Positions 23,069 through 32,646 of a stretch of DNA of 64,000 nucleotides are shown here, one piece after another. Source of the stretch: an uncultured Bacteroidales bacterium (GTDB lineage Bacteria > Bacteroidota > Bacteroidia > Bacteroidales > SZUA-534). How positions within the stretch are numbered: the first letter of the stretch is position 1; each line of letters opens with the position of its first letter. The notes below the pieces were generated by a model. That model did not search any database, was not told the DNA's origin, and saw only the letters and a program-made list of their open reading frames with translations. The stretch spans positions 1 through 64,000 of the forward strand of contig CADASL010000008.1 in assembly GCA_902790595.1 (NCBI GenBank), written 5' to 3'. Both the position numbers and the translations under genes were made by a program.

Positions 23069-24007
23069 GTGGAAAAAGGAGTTGTAACAAAATCGACAGG
23101 CAGTTGGTATCTGGTCAGGAAGGCTGACGGAAGCGTGGTGGAGTGCCGCATACGCGGGAAGTTCCGCACCAAGGGGCTGCGCACAACCAATCCTGTGGCG
23201 GTGGGCGACGTGGTGGAGTTTGATGTTGACGCCGAAACGGGTAAAGGGTTGATACACAGCATCGATGACCGCCGAAACTATATCATCCGCAAGTCGATAA
23301 ACCTGTCGAAGGAGGCGCAGATAATGGCCGCCAACATCGACCAAGCCATTCTGGTGGTGACGCTTGTGAGTCCGCGCACGTTCACGCAGTTCATCGACCG
23401 ATTTCTAGCGTCGGCGGAGGCTTACAACATTCCTTCGGTTTTGGTTTTCAACAAGATAGACTTATACAACGAGCAGCAGACCGCTGAAATGGACGAACTG
23501 ATTGCCATTTACGAAAAAATTGGTTATGAGTGCGTTAAGGCATCGACGGTGCAAAACATCGGCATCGACCGCATTGAGGAACTCACGCGTGGCAAACTGT
23601 CGCTGTTGGCGGGCCATTCGGGTGTTGGCAAATCCACCATCGCCAACCGCTTGAATCCCAACCTTGAACTGCGCACGTCGGCCATTTCCGACTCGCACGA
23701 CAGCGGAACGCACACCACCACCTACCCCGAAATGCACCCGCTGCTCAACGGCGGCTATATTATAGATTCACCTGGAATTAAGGGCTTTGGTACCATCGAA
23801 ATGAAGGACGAAATGGCGCACTATTTCCCCGAAATGTTTGCCGAGTCGGCCAACTGCCAATTCTACAACTGCACGCATACTCACGAGCCGAAATGCGCTG
23901 TGAAACAGGCTGTTGCCGAAGGTCGCATCGCACAAAGCCGCTACAACAGTTATTTAAGCCTACTGAACGATGAGGACGAGGATAAATATCGGCAAGGTGT
24001 TGATTAG
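23069..24007 (+). CDS. rsgA: Ribosome small subunit-dependent GTPase A
   Basis: 312 residues starting at GTG 23069. RsgA is a circularly permuted GTPase that helps mature the 30S subunit. An N-terminal OB fold (residues about 1-75) is followed by G4 (LVFNKIDLY), G1 (GHSGVGKST), a switch region (HDSGTHTT) and G3 (DSPGIKGFG), in the permuted order, then a C-terminal zinc knuckle with Cys and His in NCQFYNCTHTHEPKCAV. Family length. Its 3' end overlaps the cyclophilin gene by 38 bp. Confidence 0.95.
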   Translation: MEKGVVTKSTGSWYLVRKADGSVVECRIRGKFRTKGLRTTNPVAVGDVVEFDVDAETGKGLIHSIDDRRNYIIRKSINLSKEAQIMAANIDQAILVVTLVSPRTFTQFIDRFLASAEAYNIPSVLVFNKIDLYNEQQTAEMDELIAIYEKIGYECVKASTVQNIGIDRIEELTRGKLSLLAGHSGVGKSTIANRLNPNLELRTSAISDSHDSGTHTTTYPEMHPLLNGGYIIDSPGIKGFGTIEMKDEMAHYFPEMFAESANCQFYNCTHTHEPKCAVKQAVAEGRIAQSRYNSYLSLLNDEDEDKYRQGVD

Positions 24008-24800
24008 CACGGTGTTGGCCGCGGTGCTATGCGCTTGCGGAAGTCAGCCATCGCCGAAAGGCCAACCACAGCAGCAAGCGGAAACGGCATCGGCGCAGAC
24101 CGAAAAACCTAAACCGAAGGCGGCATCGCCGAAAGGCACCAAAAAGGCGGCCAAGCCCAAAAAAGTCCGCCTTACGGAGGACAACGTGGTTGAGGAACTC
24201 ACCAAATACGGCCGCGAGAATCCCGAACGGAGGGTGAAAATCGTCACGTCGAAGGGCACAATGGTGGTGGAACTTTACGAGAACACGCCGCTGCACCGCG
24301 CCAATTTCATCCACCTTATCAAGGAGCACTACTACGACGGCACGGAGTTTTACCGCGTCATCAACAATTTTATGATTCAAGGCGGCGACACCGACGGCTA
24401 CGAGCGGCGCGCGGTGAAGGAGAAAATCGGCAAATACACGCTGCCTGCGGAGTTCCGCGAGGGCAACATCCACAAGCGCGGCGCCCTGTCGATGGTTCGC
24501 GAGTATGAGAACAACCCCGAGAAACGCTCGTCGCCGTTCGAGTTTTTCATTGTTCAAGGCACCACCTACACCGACGGCGAACTGAACGGCACCGAGTTCA
24601 ACTATAACGTGAAAATCGGCCCCGAAGCCCGCGCCGTGTACAAGTCGGTTGGCGGCTGTGCCTACCTTGACGGACAGCATACGGTGTTCGGCGAAGTGGT
24701 TGATGGATTGGAAGTTATCGACAAGATTGCCGCCGTCAAAACCGACAACGGCGACTGGCCGATTAAGCCGGTGACGATTAAGATGGAGGTGGTGAGGTGA
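23970..24800 (+). CDS. Cyclophilin-type peptidyl-prolyl isomerase lipoprotein
   Basis: 276 residues. A lipoprotein signal ends at VLAAVLCAC, followed by a long Pro/Lys/Gln linker (about residues 25-65) and a cyclophilin domain (about 85-275) with GTMVVELYENTPLHRANF, YDGTEFYRVINNFMIQGGD, LSMV, FFIVQG and HTVFGEVVDGLEVID. It should isomerise prolyl bonds in the periplasm or at the outer membrane, aiding folding of envelope proteins. The start lies inside rsgA, so translation is probably coupled. Confidence 0.9.
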   Translation: MRTRINIGKVLISTVLAAVLCACGSQPSPKGQPQQQAETASAQTEKPKPKAASPKGTKKAAKPKKVRLTEDNVVEELTKYGRENPERRVKIVTSKGTMVVELYENTPLHRANFIHLIKEHYYDGTEFYRVINNFMIQGGDTDGYERRAVKEKIGKYTLPAEFREGNIHKRGALSMVREYENNPEKRSSPFEFFIVQGTTYTDGELNGTEFNYNVKIGPEARAVYKSVGGCAYLDGQHTVFGEVVDGLEVIDKIAAVKTDNGDWPIKPVTIKMEVVR

Positions 24801-25072
24801 GGGTGAATCGGTCAACTGGTGAATCGGTGAATCGTTTAAGAGTTAGTTGGTTGAAATGTAGGGACGCGATTCATCGCGTACGCGTTAAGAAAAGAAATCA
24901 GGTGAATCGTTGAATTTGCGTTATTCCCCAATAAAAATGTAATAATTGTTTGTAATTTGTTAAAAATAAACGCGTTGCGATAAGGTAGTATTTTTGAAGC
25001 ATTGAAGGAAGCCGCATCCACAATAGACCGAGCAGAATTATTTGTATTTTTACAAACAGAAATCAAGGTGTT
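24801..25072. other. Intergenic region with GAATCGGT repeats and promoter motif
   Basis: No gene is seen. 24803-24845 carries GAATCGG/GAATCGT direct repeats that recur at 19787 and, inverted, at about 29340. A REP-like hairpin follows at 24858-24879. Two possible -7 boxes are TATTTTTG at 24989-24996 and the GTATTTTTACAAACA motif at 25044-25058, the latter shared with the antitoxin gene upstream region; either could drive the LRR gene at 25073. Confidence 0.5.
24858..24879 (+). repeat. REP-like hairpin with GTAG head
   Basis: GTAG (24858-24861) is followed by a perfect palindrome: ACGCGAT, TC, ATCGCGT (24864-24879). A tetranucleotide GTAG ahead of a hairpin is the hallmark of REP sequences processed by RAYTs in other bacteria. 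Its stem differs from the pair beside the RAYT at 12 kb. Confidence 0.5.
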
Positions 25073-27211
25073 ATGAAAAGACTGATTACACTTTTTGCCG
25101 CTGTTGCGTTTGCTGGGCAGGCGTGGGCGCAGGATTATGATTTTGTTGTGGGCAATCTTGCTTACACAATAACTGATTCTGTAAAACACGAAGTTTCAGT
25201 TAGCGCAACTAATGACTCTATTATAGGAGATATTAAGATTCCTTCGAACGTGGGAAACGATGGTATTGTATTCAACATTACAAGTATTAGTAATTTTGCA
25301 TTCTATGAATGCAAAAATATAACATCAATAGCTATATCTAATAATATTACGAGAATAGGCAGTTGTGCGTTTGAATCTTGTGAAAATCTGTCTTTTGTGG
25401 CCATTCCAAATTCTGTTACTTGCATTGGAACAAGCACGTTTTATAATTGTCCAAAACTAACATCAATAAACATTCCTAATTCAGTAACAGAGATTGGTTA
25501 TATTGCTTTTGGTAAATGTAGTAATTTGAAAGAAATCAATGTGGATAGTGACAATCCTATATATGCGTCAGATAAAGGTGTACTATTCGATAAAAATAAA
25601 ACCATACTGATTTGTTTCCCCGCAGGTAAAAAGGGGGCGTATACAATTCCTAATAAAGTTGAAATAATTCTTGATGAGGCATTTTATGTTTGTAATGGTC
25701 TAACTGCAGTTAAAATTCCCAATTCTGTAACATATATTGGAAACAGTGCGTTTAGAGGTTGTAATGGATTGACTTCAGTAACAATTCCTAATTCTGTAAC
25801 AAATATTTGTGATGGAGCATTTGAAGATTGCAGTGGTTTGGCATCAGTAAAAATCGGTAATTCAGTAACAAATATTGGAAACAGTGCGTTCAGCGGTTGT
25901 AATGGGTTGGTATCAGTAAAAATCGGACAATCTGTCACAAACATTGGCCAAGAAGCATTCAATGGTTGTGAAAACTTGTCAAAAACCGAATATGCTAGTA
26001 TTCAGAGTCTATGTAATATTGTTTTTGGTTACGCAAGCGATTATAGTTTTACCCATAAAAACATTACGCCAATTGATAATGATGTAATGGAAATAATTCC
26101 TGTAACTCGTGCAACCCAAACTAATCTTCATCTACTCACAGCCAATCCGCTCTATTATGCTCATCATCTGTTCATTGATGGTAAAGAAATCACAGATATG
26201 GCAATACCAAGTTCCGTAAAGGAAATTGGCAATTTTGCGTTCGTTGGTTGTAGTTTTTTAAAATCGGTCAATATTTCGGATTCTGTGAAAACCATTGGAG
26301 AATCGGTTTTTGTTGGGTGCAATAGTTTGACTGAAATAAATGTGGCAAACGACAATAAATATTTTTCTTCTGAAGATGGTGTTTTATTCGATAAGGACAA
26401 AACAAAACTAATGTTCTATCCTGTTGGCAAAACAAGTTTTGTGTATACTATTCCTGAATCTGTTATCAGCATTGAGAATGGCGCTTTTTATAATTGTAAC
26501 GGCCTAACGTCAATTAATATTTCCAATTCTGTGAGAACTATTGGAGATGAAGCTTTTCTTGGTAGTGCTAATTTGACATCAATCACTATTCCCGATGGTG
26601 TGGAAAGTATAGGAATGAGTGCGTTCCGAGATTGCGGCAATCTGACATCGGTAACAATATCCGATTCGGTGTCGTTTATTGACATAGATGCCTTTTACGG
26701 CTGCAAAAAACTAACATCAGTCAACATACCGAATTCTGTAAAAATTATTAGCAAAGCACTTTTCTGCAATTGCAGTAACTTGGAGTCAATCACTATTCCA
26801 AATTCAGTGAAAACCATTTGTGAAGCGGCTTTTCTTGGTTGTAGTAATTTGTCATCAATCATTATTCCAAATTCAGTTAGAACTATTGACAGGGCTGCTT
26901 TTCTTGATTGTAGTAATTTGACTTCAGTCACTATTTCCGATGGTGTAGAATTTATTTGCGAATCGGCCTTTCGTAGTTGTAGTAATTTAACATCAGTCAC
27001 TATTTCCGATGGTGTAAAATACATAGGAGCGAATGCGTTCCGTGATTGCAGTAATTTAACATCTGTCACTATTTCCGATGGTGTAAAATACATAGGAGCG
27101 AGTGCGTTCCGTGATTGCAGTAACCTGACATCGGTAAGCATTCCCAAATCGGTTACGAGTGTAGGCGAGAATGCATTCAAAGGCTGCAAATTTGAGTATA
27201 AAGAGCAATGA
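25073..27211 (+). CDS. BspA-like leucine-rich repeat surface protein (LRR_5)
   Basis: 712 residues. A signal peptide (ending AWAQ) is followed by about 25 repeats of 23 residues of the type LTSVTIPNSVTxIGxxAFxGC (LRR_5, Treponema pallidum/BspA type), interrupted near residues 160-200 and 425-460 by inserts of the form YASDKGVLFDKNKTILICFP. BspA-type LRRs bind host proteins and other bacteria. It ends in KGCKFEYKEQ without a T9SS domain, unlike its paralogue at 54947. AT-rich compared with its neighbours, which suggests horizontal gain. Last repeats are nearly identical (see the repeat at 26996-27133). Confidence 0.9.
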   Translation: MKRLITLFAAVAFAGQAWAQDYDFVVGNLAYTITDSVKHEVSVSATNDSIIGDIKIPSNVGNDGIVFNITSISNFAFYECKNITSIAISNNITRIGSCAFESCENLSFVAIPNSVTCIGTSTFYNCPKLTSINIPNSVTEIGYIAFGKCSNLKEINVDSDNPIYASDKGVLFDKNKTILICFPAGKKGAYTIPNKVEIILDEAFYVCNGLTAVKIPNSVTYIGNSAFRGCNGLTSVTIPNSVTNICDGAFEDCSGLASVKIGNSVTNIGNSAFSGCNGLVSVKIGQSVTNIGQEAFNGCENLSKTEYASIQSLCNIVFGYASDYSFTHKNITPIDNDVMEIIPVTRATQTNLHLLTANPLYYAHHLFIDGKEITDMAIPSSVKEIGNFAFVGCSFLKSVNISDSVKTIGESVFVGCNSLTEINVANDNKYFSSEDGVLFDKDKTKLMFYPVGKTSFVYTIPESVISIENGAFYNCNGLTSINISNSVRTIGDEAFLGSANLTSITIPDGVESIGMSAFRDCGNLTSVTISDSVSFIDIDAFYGCKKLTSVNIPNSVKIISKALFCNCSNLESITIPNSVKTICEAAFLGCSNLSSIIIPNSVRTIDRAAFLDCSNLTSVTISDGVEFICESAFRSCSNLTSVTISDGVKYIGANAFRDCSNLTSVTISDGVKYIGASAFRDCSNLTSVSIPKSVTSVGENAFKGCKFEYKEQ
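26996..27133 (+). repeat. Recent 69-bp tandem duplication in the LRR gene
   Basis: Units 26996-27064 and 27065-27133 differ at only a few bases and each encode one 23-residue LRR with VTISDGVKYIGANAFRDCSN or its near copy. Other repeats of the gene are much more diverged, so this pair is a fresh expansion. Confidence 0.85.
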
Positions 27212-27241
27212 GTTTTTTTACGTTCAAAATCATAAATCAAA

Positions 27242-27259
27242 TCCCGATAGCTATCGGGA
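27242..27259. repeat. Perfect 18-bp palindrome, copy 1
   Basis: TCCCGATAGCTATCGGGA is identical to its reverse complement. An identical copy lies in the gap at 45665-45682. It sits between the LRR gene and pepE with no T run, so it is not an obvious terminator. Confidence 0.8.
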
Positions 27260-27277
27260 CAAAAATCAAAAATAGAT

Positions 27278-27985
27278 ATGAATCTACTTCTGATAAGCAA
27301 TTCGACAATGGCGGGCGAGCCATTTCTGGAGTATTCGAAAGACGAGATTGCGCGCTTTTTGAGCGGGCGGCAGAACATCGTTTTCATTCCGTACGCCGCC
27401 GTAACGTTCAGTTTCGACGATTTTGAGGCTAAGGTCAACCGCCGTTTCCGCGATTTCGGCTTGAGTGTGAAATCGATACATCGGTTTGATAATCAGGTTG
27501 AAGCCGTCGAGACTGCCGACGCCATTGTGGTTGGTGGTGGCAACACGTGGAATCTGGTGCGCCACTTGCATCAGAACGGCCTGATTGAGCCTGTGCGCCG
27601 CCGTGTGCAGGCAGGAACGCCTTACGTGGGCTGGAGTGCGGGTGCCAATGTGGCCTGCCCCACAATGCAGACAACCAACGATATGCCCGTGGTTGACCCG
27701 TTGGGCTTCGACACTTTCGGGCTGGTGCCGTTCCAAATCAATCCGCACTACACCGACCGTCAGATTGAAGGCCACGGCGGCGAAACGCGCGAGGAGCGCA
27801 TTCTGGAGTATCTGGCCGCCAACCCGAAATCGACCGTTGTGGGCTTGCGCGAAGGCTGTATGCTCAACGTCGAGGGCGGGCACGTCCGCTATGTGGGCAA
27901 GAACAACTTGCGGTTGTTCATCAATGGCCGTCAGCCCATTGAGATTGAGCCTGACGAAGATTTTGATTTTCTTTTAAAATTCTGA
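27278..27985 (+). CDS. pepE: Dipeptidase E (alpha-aspartyl dipeptidase)
   Basis: 235 residues. PepE is a cytoplasmic serine peptidase of family S51 that splits Asp-Xaa dipeptides. The nucleophile serine is in GWSAGANV (about residue 121); preceding features are NIVFIPYAA and IVVGGGNTWNLV, and following ones PFQINPHYTD and GLREGCMLNVEG. Length and order match the family. It starts a set of three closely spaced genes (gaps of 6 and 3 bp), probably one operon. Confidence 0.93.
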   Translation: MNLLLISNSTMAGEPFLEYSKDEIARFLSGRQNIVFIPYAAVTFSFDDFEAKVNRRFRDFGLSVKSIHRFDNQVEAVETADAIVVGGGNTWNLVRHLHQNGLIEPVRRRVQAGTPYVGWSAGANVACPTMQTTNDMPVVDPLGFDTFGLVPFQINPHYTDRQIEGHGGETREERILEYLAANPKSTVVGLREGCMLNVEGGHVRYVGKNNLRLFINGRQPIEIEPDEDFDFLLKF

Positions 27986-27991
27986 TAATCA

Positions 27992-28615
27992 ATGTGGCAG
28001 ATAATATCGGGCAGTTTGCTGCTGAGCCTTGTCCACGCCGCCATTCCAAACCATTGGCTGCCCATTGTGGCCGTGGGTAAGAGCGAGCGCTGGACAATGC
28101 GCGAGACGCTGCACGCCACTGCGCTCATCGGCGCCGCACACATTGCAAGCACTGTGATTATCGGCATTCTGATTGGCCTTGCGGGATTCCAACTCTCGAG
28201 CAGCCACGCCGAACTGACGCACTGGGTGGCGCCCGCCATTCTGGCCGTTTTGGGAGTCATTTTCATTGTTTCCGATTTTGTCGGGCGCGGCCATCACCAT
28301 CACGATCATTTCGACGGTGCTCGGCAGGCAAAAACCAAGCGCGCCGTCATCGGCTCAATGGTTGTGGCAATGTTCTTTTCGCCCTGCATCGAACTCGAGG
28401 TCTATTTTTTGCCTGCGGGCGTGTTCGGCTGGCGCGGAATTCTGGTTACATCGGCCATCTATCTTGTTGCTACAGTGAGCACTATGCTAACGCTCGTCTA
28501 TATCGGCACAAAAGGCCTGAACCGCCTGAACTGGCACATTTTCGAGCATCACCAAAAGACACTCACGGGCTGCATACTCATTGTGCTGGCCGCGGTGTCG
28601 TTTTTAATCGATTGA
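27992..28615 (+). CDS. Polytopic membrane protein, NicO/RcnA-like
   Basis: 207 residues with about six membrane segments. SLVHAAIPNHWLPIVAVG at the N-terminus and a histidine-rich loop (GHHHHDHFD, about residues 99-107) resemble the NicO/RcnA group of nickel and cobalt transporters, and MFFSPCIELE is a typical intramembrane motif. Transport of a divalent metal is therefore plausible but unproven. It is packed between pepE and the next gene. Confidence 0.65.
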   Translation: MWQIISGSLLLSLVHAAIPNHWLPIVAVGKSERWTMRETLHATALIGAAHIASTVIIGILIGLAGFQLSSSHAELTHWVAPAILAVLGVIFIVSDFVGRGHHHHDHFDGARQAKTKRAVIGSMVVAMFFSPCIELEVYFLPAGVFGWRGILVTSAIYLVATVSTMLTLVYIGTKGLNRLNWHIFEHHQKTLTGCILIVLAAVSFLID

Positions 28616-28618
28616 GAT

Positions 28619-29155
28619 ATGAGGAAACTGATTGCTGTACTGATGGTTATGGTTGGCCTTTCGGCGAATGCGCAGGTGCTGATGCGTAAAGGCGCCGACA
28701 ATCCCGAAGCGTTCCGCTTGGCGCGATATTCGTTCTGCGTGAGCCTGATGCCCACGGCGGGGTTGGAGGCAGTCAGCTATGGAATTCACTGTCTCACATC
28801 AGAAGGCAAGGCCACCGTGAGGTTTGTCACCTACGAGTCGTTTTTGCGGCAGTTTGGCGGAGCCGAGCCATCGAAAGCCAATCCCGACCGCATCGATATG
28901 TTTGAAGCCCACGGTATCAACCAGTTCACACTCAAGGATTTGTGGAAGTTGCGTTACGCGGTTTATCCTTTCGGAGAATCGAAGGCTCAGGGTTGGGGCG
29001 GACAGAACGGCGTGCCCACCAGCGGCCAGATGCAGATTCTGTCGCAGTACGGGCTGGAATTTTTGGGCAGCGCGATTTACGGCGACAACCTAATCCGTCT
29101 TCTGAAAGATATGCAGGATACAAAATGGGTGGGCGAGTATATGAATGCTAAGTAA
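28619..29155 (+). CDS. Secreted protein of unknown function
   Basis: 178 residues with a signal peptide (MRKLIAVLMVMVGLSANAQ). The mature part has no family I recognise; it is compact, with WKLRYAVYPFGE and GWGGQNGVPTSGQMQIL. It starts 3 bp after the NicO-like gene and is probably the last gene of the pepE operon. Its predicted periplasmic location beside a metal-transporter-like protein could mean a shared role, but this is only positional. Confidence 0.75.
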   Translation: MRKLIAVLMVMVGLSANAQVLMRKGADNPEAFRLARYSFCVSLMPTAGLEAVSYGIHCLTSEGKATVRFVTYESFLRQFGGAEPSKANPDRIDMFEAHGINQFTLKDLWKLRYAVYPFGESKAQGWGGQNGVPTSGQMQILSQYGLEFLGSAIYGDNLIRLLKDMQDTKWVGEYMNAK

Positions 29156-29507
29156 TCAGGTATTTAGGAGTTAGGAATTATAAGTTAGAAAATTGCAAAT
29201 GGTATCAGGTGTTAGGATTTAGGCATTAGGCATTAGGCACTAAATTGCTTGGTGTTAGGTGTTGGAATTAAGGCATAGGCACTGGGCATTAGACATTAGG
29301 TGTTGGTAACGCTTTAAACCTGTTAAACCCGTTAAACTTTAAACAATTCACCGATTCACCAATTCACCAAATCTGTCTTTTGTCCGTTGTCTGAAGTCAT
29401 AACAACAGTAAATCAGTCAAATCCGCATCATCTTCGCTCATAATTTTAAAACACTTGTCAGTAATTCCGATTTTTATTCGTATCTTGAAACTCTAAAACG
29501 ATACGTT
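29156..29507. repeat. Mosaic of degenerate intergenic repeats
   Basis: 352 bp without a gene. It contains TTAGGCATTAGG-type units (about 29160-29310, the inverse of the CCTAAAT repeats at 20569 and 42814), GTTTAAA-type units, the inverse of the GAATCGGTGAATCG repeat (about 29335-29372), and GTCTTTTGTCCGTTGTCTGA (about 29373), which is the inverse of the CAGACAACAGACG repeat at 34615. A TATCTTGA box near 29482 may start the next transcript. Confidence 0.6.
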
Positions 29508-30209
29508 ATGAAACGACTGATTATCACATTGTTTGCATTGTCGGCAGCGCAGTTTGCAATGTCGCAGAACGGCGAGGTTCGTGAGTTTACGGCCAACGGC
29601 GTCAAGTTTGAGATGGTTTGTGTTGATGGCGGCACCTTCGATATGGGTGAGCCTGGAAAAACGGAATCGACCGAAGTCGGCGGTTATATGATTGGCCGGA
29701 CTGAGGTTACAGGCGAATTGTGGAAAGCCGTGATGGGCAAGAACCCGTCGAGTGTCCGCGGACGCGGCAAAGGAATGCCCGTTGAGTCGGTCAGCTGGAA
29801 CGACTGCAAGGCCTTTATCGAGAAACTGAACCAACTCACAGGGCAGAAATTCCGTCTGCCGACCGAAGATGAGTGGGAGTATGCGGCACGCGGAGGCAGC
29901 AAAAGCAGTGGTTATAAATTCAGCGGTGGCGATGCTATGAGCAAAGTAGGGTGGTACTCAAAAAACAGCGAATCGCGCGCTCACCCCGTGGCCACAAAAG
30001 CGCCTAACGAGCTGGGAATCTACGATATGAGCGGCAACCTTTGGGAGTGGTGCGCCGACCCTTACGAGGGAATCGAGTCGCTGCAGTACGTTATTCGCGG
30101 CGGCTGCTTCACCGACACGTCGCAGGCTTGCTGGGTTTGGAACCGCAGCAAGAACGCCACGCACGAGAAAAACGAGATTTGCGGGTTGAGGTTGGCGATG
30201 GATAAGTAA
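29508..30209 (+). CDS. Secreted SUMF1/formylglycine-generating-enzyme-like protein
   Basis: 233 residues with a signal peptide (ending AMSQ). One SUMF1 (FGE-sulfatase) domain: VDGGTFDMGE, GRTEVTGELWKAVMGKNPS, PVESVSWNDCKAF, FRLPTEDEWEYAARGG, LGIYDMSGNLWEWCAD, VIRGGCF, and CGLRLAMDK. True FGEs oxidise a sulfatase cysteine, but many secreted Bacteroidetes homologues have no sulfatase nearby and may be structural or sugar-binding. No sulfatase is seen in this window. The same domain type is built into the giant protein at 3240-4035. Confidence 0.88.
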   Translation: MKRLIITLFALSAAQFAMSQNGEVREFTANGVKFEMVCVDGGTFDMGEPGKTESTEVGGYMIGRTEVTGELWKAVMGKNPSSVRGRGKGMPVESVSWNDCKAFIEKLNQLTGQKFRLPTEDEWEYAARGGSKSSGYKFSGGDAMSKVGWYSKNSESRAHPVATKAPNELGIYDMSGNLWEWCADPYEGIESLQYVIRGGCFTDTSQACWVWNRSKNATHEKNEICGLRLAMDK

Positions 30210-30348
30210 GTGCCGGATAACACTTAAAACCATAATTTTTCTCTGTTGCGATAGCCATTTTTTCATAATTTCGCACTCGGATTTTACGGATTGTGTTTTG
30301 TGTGCAATTCGTTCAATGTCAGAATGTTAAATTAAAAAGAAATATAAA

Positions 30349-31881
30349 ATGGCAAAAGGAAAAACGCTGTTGATGATTCTCGATGGATGGGGAATCGGCA
30401 ACAAGACAAAAAGTGACGCAATTTACACTGCTGGTGCGCCTAATATGGAGCGTCTGGCAAAGGAATACCCTAACGCTCAGCTGCTTACAAGCGGCGAGGA
30501 CGTTGGTCTGCCTAACGGGCAGATGGGCAACTCTGAGGTCGGTCACCTTAATATTGGTGCCGGACGCATTGTGTATCAGGACCTTGTGAAAATCAATCGC
30601 GCCTGCGCCGACAACAGCATCCTGAAAAATCCGGAGATTGTTTCGGCCTACGAGTACGCCAAAAAGAACGGCAAGAGCATCCATTTGATGGGCTTGACAT
30701 CGAACGGCGGCGTGCACTCATCGCTCGACCACCTGTTCAAACTCATCGAGATTGCTAAAGAGTACGGAATCAGCAATACTTTCGTTCACTGCTTTATGGA
30801 CGGCCGCGACACCGACCCCAAGAGCGGCAAGGGCTTTATTGCCGACCTGCAGAAACACTGCGACGCCAACATCGGACACATTGCAAGCATCATCGGCCGC
30901 TTCTACGCTATGGACCGCGACAAACGCTGGAACCGCATCAAAGTGGCTTACGACCAACTGGTTAACGGCACCGGCCGTAAGGTTGACGATATGGTGGCTG
31001 GCGTGCAGAGTTGCTACGACACCGACTCGGAGGAGCACAAGAATACCGACGAGTTTATGGAGCCGCTCATCAACGCCAAGGTTGACGGTCGCATCAAAGA
31101 CGGCGACGTGGTAATCTTCTTCAACTACCGCAACGACCGAGCCAAAGAGCTCACTATCGTATTGACACAGAAGGATATGCCCGAAGAGGGAATGAACACC
31201 ATTCCTAACCTGCAGTACTACTGTATGACGCCGTACGACGCAACTTTCACTGGCGTGCATATCTTGTTCCCGAAAGAGAACGTTACCAACACTTTGGGTG
31301 AATATTTGAGCAGCAAGGGCCTGAAGCAGTTGCACACTGCCGAGACCGAGAAATACGCTCACGTAACATTCTTCTTCAACGGCGGCCGCGAGGCACCGTA
31401 CGAAGGTGAGGAGCGCACCCTGGTGGCTTCGCCAAAGGTTGCCACTTACGACCTGCAGCCCGAAATGAGCGCTTACGAGGTGAAAGACAAACTGATAGCA
31501 AGCATCAACACCAACAAGTTCGACTTTATTGTGGTGAACTTCGCCAATGGCGATATGGTTGGCCACACTGGCGTTTACGATGCCATTTGCAAGGCCGTTA
31601 AGGCTGTCGATTCTTGCGTTGGTGAGGTTGTGGCAGCCGCACAGAAGAACGGCTACAACACCGTCATTATTGCCGACCACGGTAACGCCGACAACGCTAT
31701 CAACCCCGACGGCACACCAAACACCGCTCACTCGCTCAATCCGGTGCCAATTATTGTTGTGTCGGACGATGTGAAGAAGGTGAACAACGGACGTCTGGCC
31801 GACGTTGCCCCAACCGTTCTCACGCTTATGGGTCTCGACATTCCTGCCGAAATGAACGGAAATGTGTTGGTTGAATTCTGA
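30349..31881 (+). CDS. gpmI: 2,3-bisphosphoglycerate-independent phosphoglycerate mutase
   Basis: 510 residues, the family length. GpmI interconverts 3- and 2-phosphoglycerate in glycolysis using two manganese ions. The phosphoserine Ser62 lies in [13 protein letters not shown]; the N-terminal metal-binding LMILDGWG and the C-terminal [12 protein letters not shown] and IADHGNADN are present. Well-formed terminator downstream. A single-gene transcript is likely. Confidence 0.97.
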   Translation: MAKGKTLLMILDGWGIGNKTKSDAIYTAGAPNMERLAKEYPNAQLLTSGEDVGLPNGQMGNSEVGHLNIGAGRIVYQDLVKINRACADNSILKNPEIVSAYEYAKKNGKSIHLMGLTSNGGVHSSLDHLFKLIEIAKEYGISNTFVHCFMDGRDTDPKSGKGFIADLQKHCDANIGHIASIIGRFYAMDRDKRWNRIKVAYDQLVNGTGRKVDDMVAGVQSCYDTDSEEHKNTDEFMEPLINAKVDGRIKDGDVVIFFNYRNDRAKELTIVLTQKDMPEEGMNTIPNLQYYCMTPYDATFTGVHILFPKENVTNTLGEYLSSKGLKQLHTAETEKYAHVTFFFNGGREAPYEGEERTLVASPKVATYDLQPEMSAYEVKDKLIASINTNKFDFIVVNFANGDMVGHTGVYDAICKAVKAVDSCVGEVVAAAQKNGYNTVIIADHGNADNAINPDGTPNTAHSLNPVPIIVVSDDVKKVNNGRLADVAPTVLTLMGLDIPAEMNGNVLVEF

Positions 31882-31905
31882 TTGTTAGACAGATAACATT
31901 TTGAT

Positions 31906-31944
31906 AAATGCCGTATCATCAATCCTGATACGGCATTTTTTTTT
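31906..31944 (+). terminator. Terminator of gpmI
   Basis: AATGCCGTATCA (31907-31918) pairs with TGATACGGCATT (31926-31937) around a seven-base loop, followed by eight or more T. Confidence 0.92.
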
Positions 31945-31983
31945 GAGATAAAATGCTATATTTACAAGAAAATTGAATTGACA

Positions 31984-32496
31984 ATGGAAGAAACAACTAT
32001 GCAATGTCCGTATTGCAAAAAGGAATACACGGGACAAGTGGACAAATGCCCGCACTGCGGCTATCCGATTACAGGCACAAAAGAGGAACAAGGTGTGTTT
32101 GTGGGGCAACGAATCTTGATGAAAGGTGATATTGACGAATCAAAGAGCAGCATAAAACGAGCCAGAGTGGTTTTGATTGTGTTGGCTTGCTTATATGCTT
32201 GTATCACAGTGCGATTCGCCATCCTGTTCAAAGGATTGGATTTCTATCAGATATTGATTTTGTGCAGTCCGTCGATTCTAATCACCATACTTTTTTCGGT
32301 TTGCATTTTTCTGCTGAAGAAACGCCCTGTTTTTTCACTATGGATGTCGTTGATACTGTACGTGTTATTGGAACTCTATTCGATAATTAACCTGCGGGGA
32401 ATTGTTCTGATTGCTATAGTGATAGCAATTCTTATAAAGGGCTTGTATGATGTTAAGAAAGCCGAGAAGGCTGAAAAAGAGTTAAAAATCAAATGA
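31984..32496 (+). CDS. Zinc-ribbon membrane protein
   Basis: 170 residues from the ATG at 31984. An N-terminal zinc ribbon with two CxxC pairs (CPYCKKEY and CPHCGYPI) is followed by three hydrophobic segments in the region of residues 60-165 and a Lys/Glu-rich end. Proteins with this layout are common in bacteria; their function is unknown. An in-frame ATT two codons earlier is unlikely to be the start. Confidence 0.8.
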   Translation: MEETTMQCPYCKKEYTGQVDKCPHCGYPITGTKEEQGVFVGQRILMKGDIDESKSSIKRARVVLIVLACLYACITVRFAILFKGLDFYQILILCSPSILITILFSVCIFLLKKRPVFSLWMSLILYVLLELYSIINLRGIVLIAIVIAILIKGLYDVKKAEKAEKELKIK

Positions 32497-32520
32497 TTGT
32501 GCGTTTTATTTAAAGGCCTG

Positions 32521-32553
32521 AATGCCGCTTCGCGATTGTGGGCGGCATTTTTT
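32521..32553 (+). terminator. Terminator after the zinc-ribbon gene
   Basis: AATGCCGC (32521-32528) and GCGGCATT (32542-32549) form an eight-pair stem, followed by a T run to 32553. Confidence 0.8.
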
Positions 32554-32646
32554 GTGATTTTTGTCAGTAAAACTCGCACTATTAAAAAATAGTCTTGCTT
32601 TTGCAGAACAAGTTTTCTACAATTGTATTGTATAATTGACAATTAA

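Noticed and set aside
24027..24815. 262-codon minus-strand frame opposite the cyclophilin gene
   Set aside because: Antisense shadow; the plus-strand protein has a lipobox and a complete cyclophilin domain.
30718..31731. Long minus-strand open frame (337 codons) opposite gpmI
   Set aside because: It is a shadow of the strongly biased codons of gpmI, which is certain; the antisense protein has no family features.
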